Of a DNA stretch of 35,136 nucleotides, positions 26,411 to 34,090 are shown piece by piece. Below the pieces are notes generated by a model. The model was given only the letters and a program-made list of their open reading frames with translations, was not told the origin of the DNA and did no database searches. The stretch covers positions 1-35,136 of the forward strand of contig JAKQKQ010000119.1 in assembly GCA_029560585.1 (NCBI GenBank), given 5' to 3'. The DNA comes from Verrucomicrobiota bacterium (GTDB lineage Bacteria > Verrucomicrobiota > Verrucomicrobiia > JADLBR01). Within the stretch, counting starts at the first letter, position 1. Each line of letters opens with the position of its first letter. Both the position numbers and the translations under genes were made by a program.

Positions 26411-26914
26411 ATGGCGCACATCTATGGGGCCCCCTGGGGCGTGAAGCTGAAGGTGGCGACGGTCGCCGGTTCGGTGATCGTGATGGCGGTGACGTTTTTC
26501 ACCTGTTGGCAGGCGGGCCGGTCGGGGGCGCCGGCGCCGGTTGTTTGGCTGTGCGCCCTGCTGCCGCTGATCGTCGTGGGTTCTGCGCTCTTCGCGATAA
26601 GGGGCTACACGGTGGATTCCAACGGCGTCTTCGTGCACCGGTTGCTGTGGACGAATCAGTTGCCATGGGCGGGGCTGCGAGAGGTCGGGGCGGATCCCGG
26701 GGCCATGTGCGGTGGGATAAGGACCTGTGGCAACGGTGGCCTGTTCTCGTTCTCGGGTCGCTATTGGAACCGCAGGCTGGGCCACTATCGAGCGCTCGTG
26801 ACGGATCCCTCGCGCGCCGTCGTGCTGAAATACGACACCAGGACGGTCGTTCTGTCCCCCGATGATCCCGCGGCGTTTGTGGAGGACGTGCGGCATCGGA
26901 TCCGGAAGGGATGA
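26411..26914 (+). CDS. Small membrane protein with bacterial PH-like region
   Basis: A 167-residue protein with two N-terminal TM helices (about 14-34, VATVAGSVIVMAVTFFTCW; and 40-62, PVVWLCALLPLIVVGSALFA) and a C-terminal region of about 100 residues with the pattern of bacterial PH domains: ...GYTVDSNGVFVHRLLWTNQL followed by PWAGLREV, and a final VVLSPDDPAAFVEDVRHRI. Such proteins are membrane-associated and mostly uncharacterised. ATG at 26411 was chosen; an upstream in-frame TTG at 26375 adds 12 unlikely residues. It stands alone on the plus strand between opgG (divergent) and the rhamnosidase (convergent). The family call is from pattern recognition only. Confidence 0.75.
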   Translation: MAHIYGAPWGVKLKVATVAGSVIVMAVTFFTCWQAGRSGAPAPVVWLCALLPLIVVGSALFAIRGYTVDSNGVFVHRLLWTNQLPWAGLREVGADPGAMCGGIRTCGNGGLFSFSGRYWNRRLGHYRALVTDPSRAVVLKYDTRTVVLSPDDPAAFVEDVRHRIRKG

Positions 26915-26935
26915 GGGGCGCACCCAGCCGAGCGC

Positions 26936-26983
26936 CTAACCCGGATATTTCACAGGCTTCCAGCTGTGAAATTCCAGGCTAAG
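26936..26983. repeat. Imperfect palindrome, copy 1 of 2, followed by a T run
   Basis: The sequence CCCGGATATTTCACAGGCTT and its complementary half (CAGCTGTGAAATTCCAGGCT) form a stem of about 18 bp with a few mismatches. A near-identical palindrome is at 34994-35036. It sits between the convergent PH-like and rhamnosidase genes, and TTTTT follows at 26986-26990 on the plus strand, so it can also serve as terminator of the PH-like gene. Confidence 0.75.
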
Positions 26984-27033
26984 CGTTTTTGGGGATTCGG
27001 TCAGGCCGTTACCGTATCGGCCACAGACTGTGG

Positions 27034-30000
27034 TCAGGGCGCATCAAATTGATACGTTCCTGCGGCGGCCTCGAACACTGCGCATCCGTCTTTTTCGCCC
27101 AGGGGTTTGAGCGCATGGCTTTCGGCGGTTGGTTTGCCGTTCTCGCTGACGCGGGATGGGTCCTTGGTGGGGACATGGATTGTCGCGGTGGTGTTGGCGG
27201 GGACCTCGATCTCGATGTGGATCGGGCCATCTTTCTGTTTGCGCCATGAGGAACGGATGGTGCCGTATGGGGTTTCGGTGTGCGCGCGGACCCATTGGAG
27301 GTCACCGGCGGGCATGGGTCGGATGATGGCGTGTTTGAAGGCGGGTTTCTCGGGGTCGGGGCGGATGCCGGCGAGGTACTGGTAGAACCAGGCGCTGATG
27401 TCGCCGAACATGATGTGCATGCGGGAGGCTTTTCCGGGCCAATCCTCCCAGAGCGTTGTGGCGCCTTGGGGGAGCCACGCCCCGAAGCCCGGAAAGTCCT
27501 TTTGGGTGGCGGCGTGCCAGGCCAGTTCGTGGTGGCCGTTGTCGCTTAGGGCGCGGAAGAGGTATTTGACGCCGAGGATGCCGCAGTCGATGTGGTCGTT
27601 GGCGGTGCGGACAGCCGCGGCGAGGCGTTCAACGGTGCGGGCGCGGGTCTCCGCGGGCGCGAGGCCGTGGTGCAAGGCGCAGCTCAGGGCCGTCTGACTG
27701 CCGTTGGCGTAGTCGCCATCGGGTTTTCCGAATTCGCGGTTGAAGGCGGTTCGGATGCCGTCGGCGAGCCGATCATATTTCGCGGCATCGGGGCCGGAGC
27801 CGGTGAGGCGCGCGGCGGCGGCCACGATGCGCGCGTCGTTGAAGTAATAGCCGGTGGAAGTCAGGGGCGCGGGCGTGACAGTTTTTGCCGGGCACCAATC
27901 GCCGAGGCCGCAGGGGACGACGCCGTCGTGGGAGCGGGCGGTGAGGTAATCGACGTAGCGTTTCATGCGGTCGAGGTGCCGCTCGAGGATGCGGTCGTCG
28001 CCACGGTAGAGGTGCATGTACCAGGGGATGAGGAGGAAGGCGCTGTCCCAGGCTGGGCCGTTGCCCCAGTGGTAGCCCCAGCCGGATGTGGGGACGATGG
28101 CGCAGATATCCCCGAATTCGCGCTGCTCGTCGTGAATGTCCTGGATCCACTTGGCGTAGGCGGGGCCATTGTCCCAGTTATACATGGCCTGTTCTGCGGC
28201 GAGATGGGCATCGCCAGTCCAGCCATTCTTCTCTCGGTGAGGGCAGTCTGTCGGGTAGCCGTGAAAATTGGCGCGGTACGAGGCGAGCGTCATCGACTGG
28301 ATGGCGTTGGCGGTCGCGTCAGAGCACTCGAACGATCCGGCCTTCGGAAAATCGGTGTGGGCGAATCGGCCGCGGAGGTTGCCCGTCGCCAACTTGCCGG
28401 GGAAGCCGTCGACCTGGACATAGCGGAATCCGTGATAGACGAAGCGGGGTTCCCACGTTTCCTCGCCGCCGCCGCGGAAGATGTAGGTATCGGTCTGGAA
28501 GGGTCCGGCGAAGGTGAACTTGGAGATCTCGTTTCGGTCGACGAGCCCTCGCGGGTCGATGCGCTCGCCATAGCGGAGGGTGACTTCTGTTCCCGCGGGG
28601 GCCGATGCGCGGATCTGGGCCCATCCGGCGAATGCGCGGCCCATGTCCACGACGAAGGTGCCGGGGCGGGGTTCGGTGACGGATGTTGGCTCGATCGTCT
28701 CGGTGACGCGGATCGGGGGCATGGCCTGCGCGGCGATGGTGCCGCCGGGACCCTCGGCGACGCGCGGGGTGACCCAGCCGGCGTCGTCAAAACCAGGGGC
28801 GTCCCATCCGGACAGGGCGACCTCGCGCCGGGCGTCATAGACCTCCCCCTGAAAGATGCTGTCGTTGAGCACCGGGCCGGTGGAGGCCCGCCACGACTCA
28901 TCGGTGACCACGGTCTGGGTTGAGCCGTCGGCGAACTCGACGCGAAGGTGCGCGAGCAGCATGGGTTCCTTGCGCCAGGGGGACTGGTCGAAGTTCCATG
29001 TGGTGCGGGTGTGCATGTTGAGCCAGCCGTTGCCAAGCATGACCCCGATGGCGTTGTCGCCCTCTCTGAGGAGTCGTGTCACGTCGTGGGTGGCGTAGAG
29101 GGCGCGGCGGTCGTAGCGGGTGAATGCGGGGTCGAGGCAGCAGTCACCGACCTTCTGTCCATTGATGTGCGCCTCATGGTAGCCGAGGCCACAGAGGTAC
29201 AGCGTGGCGGAACGGATGGGCTTTCCGAGTCGGAAGGCCTTTCGGAAGATCGGGCTGGGCGATTTCTGTCGCCATCCGGGGCGATAGCCGATCGACGGTT
29301 TGCCCCAGGGGGCCATGCCCACGGGGCCGATCACCTGCGCGGCGGGCCACGAGGCGTCATCGTGGTCGGGCCGATTCCACGCCGGTTTTCCCGCGGGTTG
29401 CCCGGATGCCTTCCACGAGCCGTCTGTCGCCGATGTGATGCGGTGTCCGTCGGCCAATTCGACGACGACCTTCGCGGCGAGGCCGGCGGGGCCCGAGGCA
29501 TAGTTTTCGACGGCCAGCGCGAGGACGTTGCGCCCCGGGTGGAGGCGCTCGGTCAACTCCACCTCCAGCGCCTCGCGCGCGGCACAGCGCTCGGGTTCAC
29601 TCTCGCTGATTTTATCGCCATCCAGGAAGAGCCCGAAATGGTCGTCGGCGGCCACCGCGATGTAGGCCCAGGAGACGCGGGCATCCGCGGGCAGTTCGAT
29701 GGTTTTGCGAAAGTACGCGGTGCCCTTGGGGCGGAGTTCCCGGGTGCCGTGGTTTGCCGCCCATATCCACTGCGCGTCGTCCAGCGAGAGGTCGGCCGAA
29801 GGGTGACCCTTGGGGATCGACCGCGCCGTCGTGGCGCCGTGAGCGAGCCAGTTGGCGCCCCATTCCTCAGCCCGGAGGATGCCCATGCCCCACATCGCGG
29901 GCACGCTCCAGGCCGTGGTTTTTCCATCGGCGTCCCAGATCTGGACTTTCCAGTGGCAGCGCTGGTGTGACGCGAGTGGCTTGCCGATGTACGGGATCTG

Positions 30001-30309
30001 GATCGATCGGTCGGAGTCGACCCGGCCGGTGTCCCACAGGTCGCCCTCGTCGCGGGCGAGCCCGTCGGGGGAGGATGCGACGAGGACGCGATAGGCGGTC
30101 TGGCGGGCCCCGCGGCGGTTGTCGCGCATGGCCCACGACAGGCGCGGAACGCCCTCGTCGAGGCCGATGGGGTTCTCCATGGCCTCGCAGCGGAGCGCCG
30201 TGACCCTGGCGGGACTCTCGGCCGTCGGGGGCAACGCATCGGCAGTGGGGGTGAAGAGGGTGGTCAGGGCGACCACGGCACAGGCTATCGTGGCATGAGA
30301 TGGATTCAC
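27034..30309 (-). CDS. Exported alpha-L-rhamnosidase, GH78
   Basis: About 1,091 residues. By family it hydrolyses terminal alpha-L-rhamnose from polysaccharides or glycosides. A signal peptide (about VNPSHATIACAVVALTTLFT, cleavage near ADA) targets it to the periplasm or beyond. Domains in order: an Ig-like N-terminal domain (NPIGLDEGVPRLSWAMRDN), a jelly-roll domain inserted early (about 160-340), the Bac_rhamnosid region (LYLCGLGYHEAHINGQKVGD), the (alpha/alpha)6 catalytic barrel and a C-terminal beta domain. In the barrel, DCPHREKNGWTGDAH begins at Asp688, with the acidic residues that hold substrate and general acid, and WEDWPG carries the likely general base Glu955. The GTG at 30309 is used; the frame opens at a TTG at 30372. 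Neither has a clear Shine-Dalgarno site, so the start is uncertain by about 20 residues. Confidence 0.93.
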   Translation of the reverse strand: MNPSHATIACAVVALTTLFTPTADALPPTAESPARVTALRCEAMENPIGLDEGVPRLSWAMRDNRRGARQTAYRVLVASSPDGLARDEGDLWDTGRVDSDRSIQIPYIGKPLASHQRCHWKVQIWDADGKTTAWSVPAMWGMGILRAEEWGANWLAHGATTARSIPKGHPSADLSLDDAQWIWAANHGTRELRPKGTAYFRKTIELPADARVSWAYIAVAADDHFGLFLDGDKISESEPERCAAREALEVELTERLHPGRNVLALAVENYASGPAGLAAKVVVELADGHRITSATDGSWKASGQPAGKPAWNRPDHDDASWPAAQVIGPVGMAPWGKPSIGYRPGWRQKSPSPIFRKAFRLGKPIRSATLYLCGLGYHEAHINGQKVGDCCLDPAFTRYDRRALYATHDVTRLLREGDNAIGVMLGNGWLNMHTRTTWNFDQSPWRKEPMLLAHLRVEFADGSTQTVVTDESWRASTGPVLNDSIFQGEVYDARREVALSGWDAPGFDDAGWVTPRVAEGPGGTIAAQAMPPIRVTETIEPTSVTEPRPGTFVVDMGRAFAGWAQIRASAPAGTEVTLRYGERIDPRGLVDRNEISKFTFAGPFQTDTYIFRGGGEETWEPRFVYHGFRYVQVDGFPGKLATGNLRGRFAHTDFPKAGSFECSDATANAIQSMTLASYRANFHGYPTDCPHREKNGWTGDAHLAAEQAMYNWDNGPAYAKWIQDIHDEQREFGDICAIVPTSGWGYHWGNGPAWDSAFLLIPWYMHLYRGDDRILERHLDRMKRYVDYLTARSHDGVVPCGLGDWCPAKTVTPAPLTSTGYYFNDARIVAAAARLTGSGPDAAKYDRLADGIRTAFNREFGKPDGDYANGSQTALSCALHHGLAPAETRARTVERLAAAVRTANDHIDCGILGVKYLFRALSDNGHHELAWHAATQKDFPGFGAWLPQGATTLWEDWPGKASRMHIMFGDISAWFYQYLAGIRPDPEKPAFKHAIIRPMPAGDLQWVRAHTETPYGTIRSSWRKQKDGPIHIEIEVPANTTATIHVPTKDPSRVSENGKPTAESHALKPLGEKDGCAVFEAAAGTYQFDAP

Positions 30310-30472
30310 GGGCCGACGTTGGCGGGGCAGCCGGGTAGCGTCAAGGAAGGGGCGGCCGCCGCAGCAGTCCAAGACGCGGGGCGTGGCGCGGGATGCCGTG
30401 AAGGGGCGCCAGCTTATGGAGGGCGGCGCGCTACCGCACCGCTTTTTAGGGCAAACGGATTCTTCGAGCTAG

Positions 30473-30828
30473 TGCGGTGTCTCGTTTGGTCCTGACACAC
30501 GCTTCGGGAGGGCCCGCGGCCTGAGGCTGTCTCAAAACTCAAACGCCCAACACGGAACATCCAACAATCAATGCCGATCTGATGATAGAGGGGACCTCCA
30601 ATGGTGTGCGGCGCGCGACAATGCACGGCATCTCACAGAGATGCCCTACAAAATTTGTAGGCCGCCTGTGCCAGGCGGCGCGGTTCAGAGGTTTTGAGAC
30701 ACGCTCGCCTCGCAGGCCGCGCCGGCCAAGGAACCGCGCACCCGGTGAGACGCGGACGCCGGGGCCGGCGTCCCTCCCCGTTTTCAAGTCGGATCAGATG
30801 GATGTTCAGATTCATCTGAGACACCGCA
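30473..30828. repeat. Nested inverted-repeat (foldback, MITE-like) element
   Basis: The outermost arms are TGCGGTGTCTC (30473-30483) and its exact complement GAGACACCGCA (30818-30828). Inside, TGTCTCAAAACTC (30528-30540) faces GAGGTTTTGAGACA (30688-30701), and the pairing continues outward imperfectly (GCGGCCTGAGGC against the complement of GCCTCGCAGGCCGC). Further hairpins lie at 30627-30679, 30754-30773 (a perfect 9-bp stem GGACGCCGG/CCGGCGTCC) and 30794-30819 (TCAGATG/CATCTGA). No transposase gene and no clear target-site duplication was seen. Confidence 0.6.
30627..30679. repeat. Three hairpins in direct contact
   Basis: With no spacer between them: GGCATCTC-ACA-GAGATGCC (30627-30645), CTACAAA-A-TTTGTAG (30646-30660) and GCCGCCTG-TGC-CAGGCGGC (30661-30679). 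All three stems are perfect. They sit at the centre of the nested inverted-repeat element. Confidence 0.85.
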
Positions 30829-30901
30829 ATAGACCCCATGCCCCGGCCGCCCGCCCGACGGCGAGTCTTCGGGGCACCACCGGGGGTGAAAATCGGCCGT
30901 C

Positions 30902-30991
30902 GGAGCGCGCTTGCGCGCGATTCGCGCATGGGATCGGCTCGTAGGAGCGCGCTTGCGCGCGATTCGAATCGCCTGCAAGCAGGCTCCTGCG
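30902..30991. repeat. REP-like palindromic repeats, three units in BIME-like arrangement
   Basis: Unit 1 (30902-30924) and unit 2 (30941-30966) share the core GGAGCGCGCTTGCGCGCGAT, followed by TCG. Unit 3 (30967-30991) is the same motif inverted (complement: GCAGGAGCCTGCTTGCAGGC, then GATT). Units 2 and 3 are head-to-head around GATTCGAATC. Each unit is itself a small hairpin with a CTTG loop. The pattern matches the GTAGGAGCxxGCTTGCxxGC family of REP elements known from Pseudomonas. Confidence 0.8.
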
Positions 30992-31057
30992 ATTCGGTGT
31001 CTGAATTTTCGAGTCAGCGCCGTTGATTTTGTCCGGTGCGGGGAGTAAAGGTTCGGC

Positions 31058-31540
31058 ATGGCGGAGACGGGACAGGTGGACGCACAACTGGCGATGGGGC
31101 CCCTGGCGCTGGATCAGACAGAACTCTTTGCGGGGATGAGGCCGGAGGTTCTCCAGAAGATCGCCGAGCGGATGGCGGGCGGCGCCTATGTTGAGGGGAT
31201 CCTCGTGGCCAAGGAGGGCACGCCGGGCGATTGTCTTTTCGTGGTCGGGCAGGGGTCGGTCGAAATCATAAAGGGCCTGGGCACTCCGGAGGAGAAACGG
31301 CTGAGCACGGTGGGTGCCGGTGGCTTCTTCGGTGAGATGAGCCTCATCGAGAACAGGGAGCGCAGCGCGAGCGTGCGGACCCTCGAGCCGTCAATCATTT
31401 ACGCGCTCAAGCCAGAGGATCTCCAGGGGGTGGCGCGCGAGGAGCCGCATCAGTGTCGCATGATTTTGGTCAACATCGCGCGCGCGTTATCGCGGCGGCT
31501 GCGCGAGATGGACGAAGTATTCGCCGCCCGATCTTACTGA
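31058..31540 (+). CDS. Cyclic-nucleotide-binding-domain protein, stand-alone (first of a tandem pair)
   Basis: A 160-residue soluble protein made almost entirely of one CAP/CNB-type domain: ELFAGMRPEVLQKIAERMAG at the start, beta-roll segments (VGQGSVEIIKG) and the phosphate-binding-cassette-like GFFGEMSLIENRERSASVRT (about residues 88-107), with helices to the end (NIARALSRRLREMDEVF). There is no DNA-binding helix-turn-helix, kinase or channel domain, so it is not a Crp-type regulator by itself. It may be a cNMP-responsive partner protein. ATG at 31058 has AAAGG six bases upstream. A paralogue follows after 22 bp, so the pair is probably co-transcribed. Whether the cassette really binds cAMP or cGMP is not certain. 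Confidence 0.88.
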   Translation: MAETGQVDAQLAMGPLALDQTELFAGMRPEVLQKIAERMAGGAYVEGILVAKEGTPGDCLFVVGQGSVEIIKGLGTPEEKRLSTVGAGGFFGEMSLIENRERSASVRTLEPSIIYALKPEDLQGVAREEPHQCRMILVNIARALSRRLREMDEVFAARSY

Positions 31541-31562
31541 GAGCGAACCGGAGGAAGGTGCC

Positions 31563-32036
31563 GTGGCCGAGCAAGGGCAGCAGTGGTTGACGCCGGAGGT
31601 GGCGGTATTCATGGGGGTGCCGCTGTTCGAGGGTATCAGCGAGGACGCGATACGGGCTTTGGCACTGGCGGCCGAGGAGGACGTGTATCCGGCGGGGCAG
31701 GTGATATTTCGCGAGGGTGAGCACGGGGACCGCCTGTGCGTGATCGGCGACGGTGAGGTCGAGGTTGTAAAAGGACTGGGCACGGAGCGCGAGGTGGTGC
31801 TCGCGAAGCTCGGGTCGAGGGATTTCTTTGGGGAGATGAGCCTTGTGGAGGGGCGGCCGAGGTCGGCGAGCATCCGGGCGTCCCGCGCTTCGGTCGTGTA
31901 CACGCTGACCAATCACGCCATCGGCCGCTTTTCGCGATTCTGGCCAGAGTTCCACTCGACGATAATCTTCAATATCGCGGCCGGGCTCTCGCGGCGGCTC
32001 CGGGAAATTGATCGGGCCGTGGTGCAGAAGGGCTAG
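31563..32036 (+). CDS. Cyclic-nucleotide-binding-domain protein, stand-alone (second of a tandem pair)
   Basis: A 157-residue paralogue of the preceding protein, again a single CNB domain with no effector domain. Shared signatures are PLFEGISEDAIRALALAAEE, VIGDGEVEVVKGLGTEREV, the cassette FFGEMSLVEGRPRSASIRAS and the ending IAAGLSRRLREIDRAV. The start is GTG at 31563 with GGAGG eight bases upstream (ccggaggaaggtgccGTG), a strong ribosome site. Both copies keep FGEMSL..R.RSAS, suggesting the duplication kept ligand binding. The galactokinase gene begins 46 bp downstream; a functional link is not evident. Confidence 0.88.
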   Translation: MAEQGQQWLTPEVAVFMGVPLFEGISEDAIRALALAAEEDVYPAGQVIFREGEHGDRLCVIGDGEVEVVKGLGTEREVVLAKLGSRDFFGEMSLVEGRPRSASIRASRASVVYTLTNHAIGRFSRFWPEFHSTIIFNIAAGLSRRLREIDRAVVQKG

Positions 32037-32082
32037 CGCCGCCGGGCTTTCCAAAGTTTGGTGGGCCGTATAAATTGGAACG

Positions 32083-33159
32083 ATGGTCGAGGCTTTTGCA
32101 CCCGGGCGCGTCGAGTTGCTCGGCAACCACACCGACTACAATGGCGGGCTGGTTTTGGCGTTCGCGGTCGAGCGAGGGGTGACCATCCGGGGCACGGCCC
32201 GGGGCGACAGGCGGGTGATCCTGCGGAGCGAGGCGTTTCCCGGGATTCATGAGGCGACCCTTGACGCGCTGGAGCCGAGCGGCGAGCGGCCGTGGGCGAA
32301 CTATCTGATCGGGGTGGTGGCGCAGTTCCGCGCGCGGGGATTTGACGGGCCGGGATTTGAGGCGACCGACAGCAGCGACCTGCCATCTGGGGCGGGCCTG
32401 AGCAGCAGCGCGGCGCTCGAGTGCGCGATGGCGAGGTTCATCCAGAGGCTCTGGGGCACGAATCTTCCGGACATCGAACTCGCGAGGATCGGGCAGGCGG
32501 CCGAGCATGAATTTGCCGGCGTGCGCTGTGGTTTGCTGGATCAGATCACCTCCCTGTTTGGGCGGAGGGGCAAGATCGTCGCGATCGACTGTCGGAGCCT
32601 GAAGGTGGACTTGCAGTCGGCGCCCGAAGGCTGCGTGTTCGTGGTGGCCGACAGCGGGGTGAAGCACGCGCTGGTGGCCGGGGAGTACAACGAGCGGCGT
32701 GCCTCGTGCGAGGCGGCGGCGCGCGGCCTGGGGGTGGCGCTGCTGCGCGACGCGACGATGGCCCAGCTGGAGGCCGCGGACGGACGCCTGGGGACAAAGC
32801 CGTTGATGCGCGCGAGGCACGTGGTGGGTGAAAACGCCCGAGTGGTGGAAGCGCGGGCGGCGCTGGAGCGCGGCGATGTCGGTGGCCTCGGGCGGCTGAT
32901 GTTCGAGTCGCACGAGAGCTCCAGGGCGAACTTCGAGAACTCTTGCGAGGAGCTGGATTTCCTGGTGGGGGCGGCGAGGGCGACGGGCCTGTGCCGTGGG
33001 GCGCGGTTGAGCGGGGGCGGATTTGGCGGGGCGACGGTGAATCTTGTCCGCGAGGCCGACGCTGCGGAGTTCTGCGACGCGCTGGTGGCGGCGTACCGCG
33101 GGCGCTACGGGCGGGAACCCGCGCTGCTGGTGACACACGCCGGCGGCGCGGAGGGGTGA
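32083..33159 (+). CDS. galK: Galactokinase (GHMP kinase family)
   Basis: A 358-residue cytoplasmic sugar kinase that phosphorylates galactose at C1 with ATP (Leloir pathway). Motif 1 is GRVELLGNHTDYNGG (8-22), close to the galactokinase signature but with Asn15 where E. coli and human enzymes have the sugar-contacting Glu (GEH). Motif 2, the ATP loop, is LPSGAGLSSSAALE (100-113). The catalytic base is expected at Asp153 in CGLLDQ, and motif 3 is SGGGFGGATVNL (310-321). ATG at 32083 leaves the first motif at the very N-terminus, shorter than E. coli GalK (382). No galT or galE is nearby. Because of the Asn substitution and short N-terminus, another GHMP sugar-1-kinase specificity cannot be excluded. 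Confidence 0.87.
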   Translation: MVEAFAPGRVELLGNHTDYNGGLVLAFAVERGVTIRGTARGDRRVILRSEAFPGIHEATLDALEPSGERPWANYLIGVVAQFRARGFDGPGFEATDSSDLPSGAGLSSSAALECAMARFIQRLWGTNLPDIELARIGQAAEHEFAGVRCGLLDQITSLFGRRGKIVAIDCRSLKVDLQSAPEGCVFVVADSGVKHALVAGEYNERRASCEAAARGLGVALLRDATMAQLEAADGRLGTKPLMRARHVVGENARVVEARAALERGDVGGLGRLMFESHESSRANFENSCEELDFLVGAARATGLCRGARLSGGGFGGATVNLVREADAAEFCDALVAAYRGRYGREPALLVTHAGGAEG

Positions 33160-33198
33160 GCCAGGCGGATTCCAATTCCTATGGAAGAGGCCCTCAGG

Positions 33199-33999
33199 AT
33201 GTATGTTTTCAAGCTGGTGCCGCAGATGGTGTTGCCGCTGGGCTTCGGGCTCACCCTGCTGCTGGTGTCGGTCCTGCTGCGCAGTCGCGTCTGGGGGCTG
33301 GCGGCATTCGCGTGGCTGTTCATTTCAAGCACGGGTTTCGTTGGCGAGAGCCTGTTGAAGCCCCTGGAGGATGCGTTCCCTCGGATGCGGGTTGACGATT
33401 GCCCCTCGGCCGACGCCGTGGTGGTGCTCGGCGGCATCCTGTCGGGCGGGCGGAACACCGCGGAGCGCTTCGAGTGGGGCGGGGCTGTGGATCGATTCGA
33501 GGAGGGCGTGGCCCTGTGGAGCGCCAGAAAGGCGCCGTTCCTGGTGTTCACCGGCGGCAGGCTTCCGTGGTCCGAGCAGCAGTATTCGGAATCCTCGTTG
33601 CTCAAGGTGGCCGCCGCGCGCCGGGGGGTGCGGCCCGACGCGATCATCGAGCTGATCGGGGCACCCAATACCGAGGGGGAGGTCTCCAGGTTGCTCGAGC
33701 TGAACGAGCGGGTGAAGGTGGCGCGCATCGTCCTCGTAACGACCGCATGGCACATGCCGCGCGCGGAGTTGCTGTTCCGGCAGGGCGGCTTCGACGTCAT
33801 TCCGTTTCCCGTGGACTACACGACGCATGAGAGCGTGGATCCCGGGCTGTTCGGTCTGCTGCCGGGACCCGATGGGCTCATGATGACCCACATGGCGATC
33901 CGCGAGTATCTCGGTCTGGTCTATTACAAGCTCGCTGGCGTGGACGTTTCGCGCGAGGACGTGACGCGGCGGGCGAGGGGGCTGTTCCTCGGGGAGTGA
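33199..33999 (+). CDS. ElyC/YdcF-like DUF218 membrane protein
   Basis: A 266-residue inner-membrane protein. Two N-terminal TM helices (about 8-28, MVLPLGFGLTLLLVSVLL; and 34-50, WGLAAFAWLFISSTGFVG) are followed by a DUF218 domain: ADAVVVLGGILSGG, PFLVFTGGRLPWSEQQYSES, GAPNTEGEV, ARIVLVTTAWHMPRAELLF and FPVDYTT. E. coli ElyC, of the same layout and length (259), affects envelope integrity and peptidoglycan/lipid-carrier metabolism. ATG at 33199 was chosen because GGAAGAGG lies eight bases upstream and the N-terminus MYVFKLVPQMVLPL lines up with that of ElyC; an ATG at 33181, six codons earlier, is the alternative. It follows galK by about 40 bp. The biochemical activity of the family is unsettled. 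Confidence 0.86.
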   Translation: MYVFKLVPQMVLPLGFGLTLLLVSVLLRSRVWGLAAFAWLFISSTGFVGESLLKPLEDAFPRMRVDDCPSADAVVVLGGILSGGRNTAERFEWGGAVDRFEEGVALWSARKAPFLVFTGGRLPWSEQQYSESSLLKVAAARRGVRPDAIIELIGAPNTEGEVSRLLELNERVKVARIVLVTTAWHMPRAELLFRQGGFDVIPFPVDYTTHESVDPGLFGLLPGPDGLMMTHMAIREYLGLVYYKLAGVDVSREDVTRRARGLFLGE

Positions 34000-34090
34000 G
34001 GCCGACGCCGGCCCCGCCGAATTCGCGCGCCGCGCGAGTGGATCTTCATCCTTGCGTTATATTCCCGATGGCGAAACCTCGGAGTTTCTT

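Larger units (their letters stand above)
30310..31057. other. Repeat-rich non-coding region between divergent genes
   Basis: No credible gene is visible in these 748 bp. Contents: the leader of the rhamnosidase gene (to about 30470), a nested inverted-repeat element (30473-30828) with several internal hairpins, three REP-like palindromes (30902-30991) and the leader of the first cyclic-nucleotide-binding gene. Confidence 0.7.

Noticed and set aside
27592-28923. A 443-codon open frame on the plus strand opposite the rhamnosidase gene
   Set aside because: It has Gly/Val/Ala-rich antisense composition with no recognisable domain; the GH78 catalytic motifs on the minus strand are intact.
30902-30991. 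CRISPR-like direct repeats
   Set aside because: There are only two direct units and one inverted unit, each palindromic, with no regular spacers and no cas genes.
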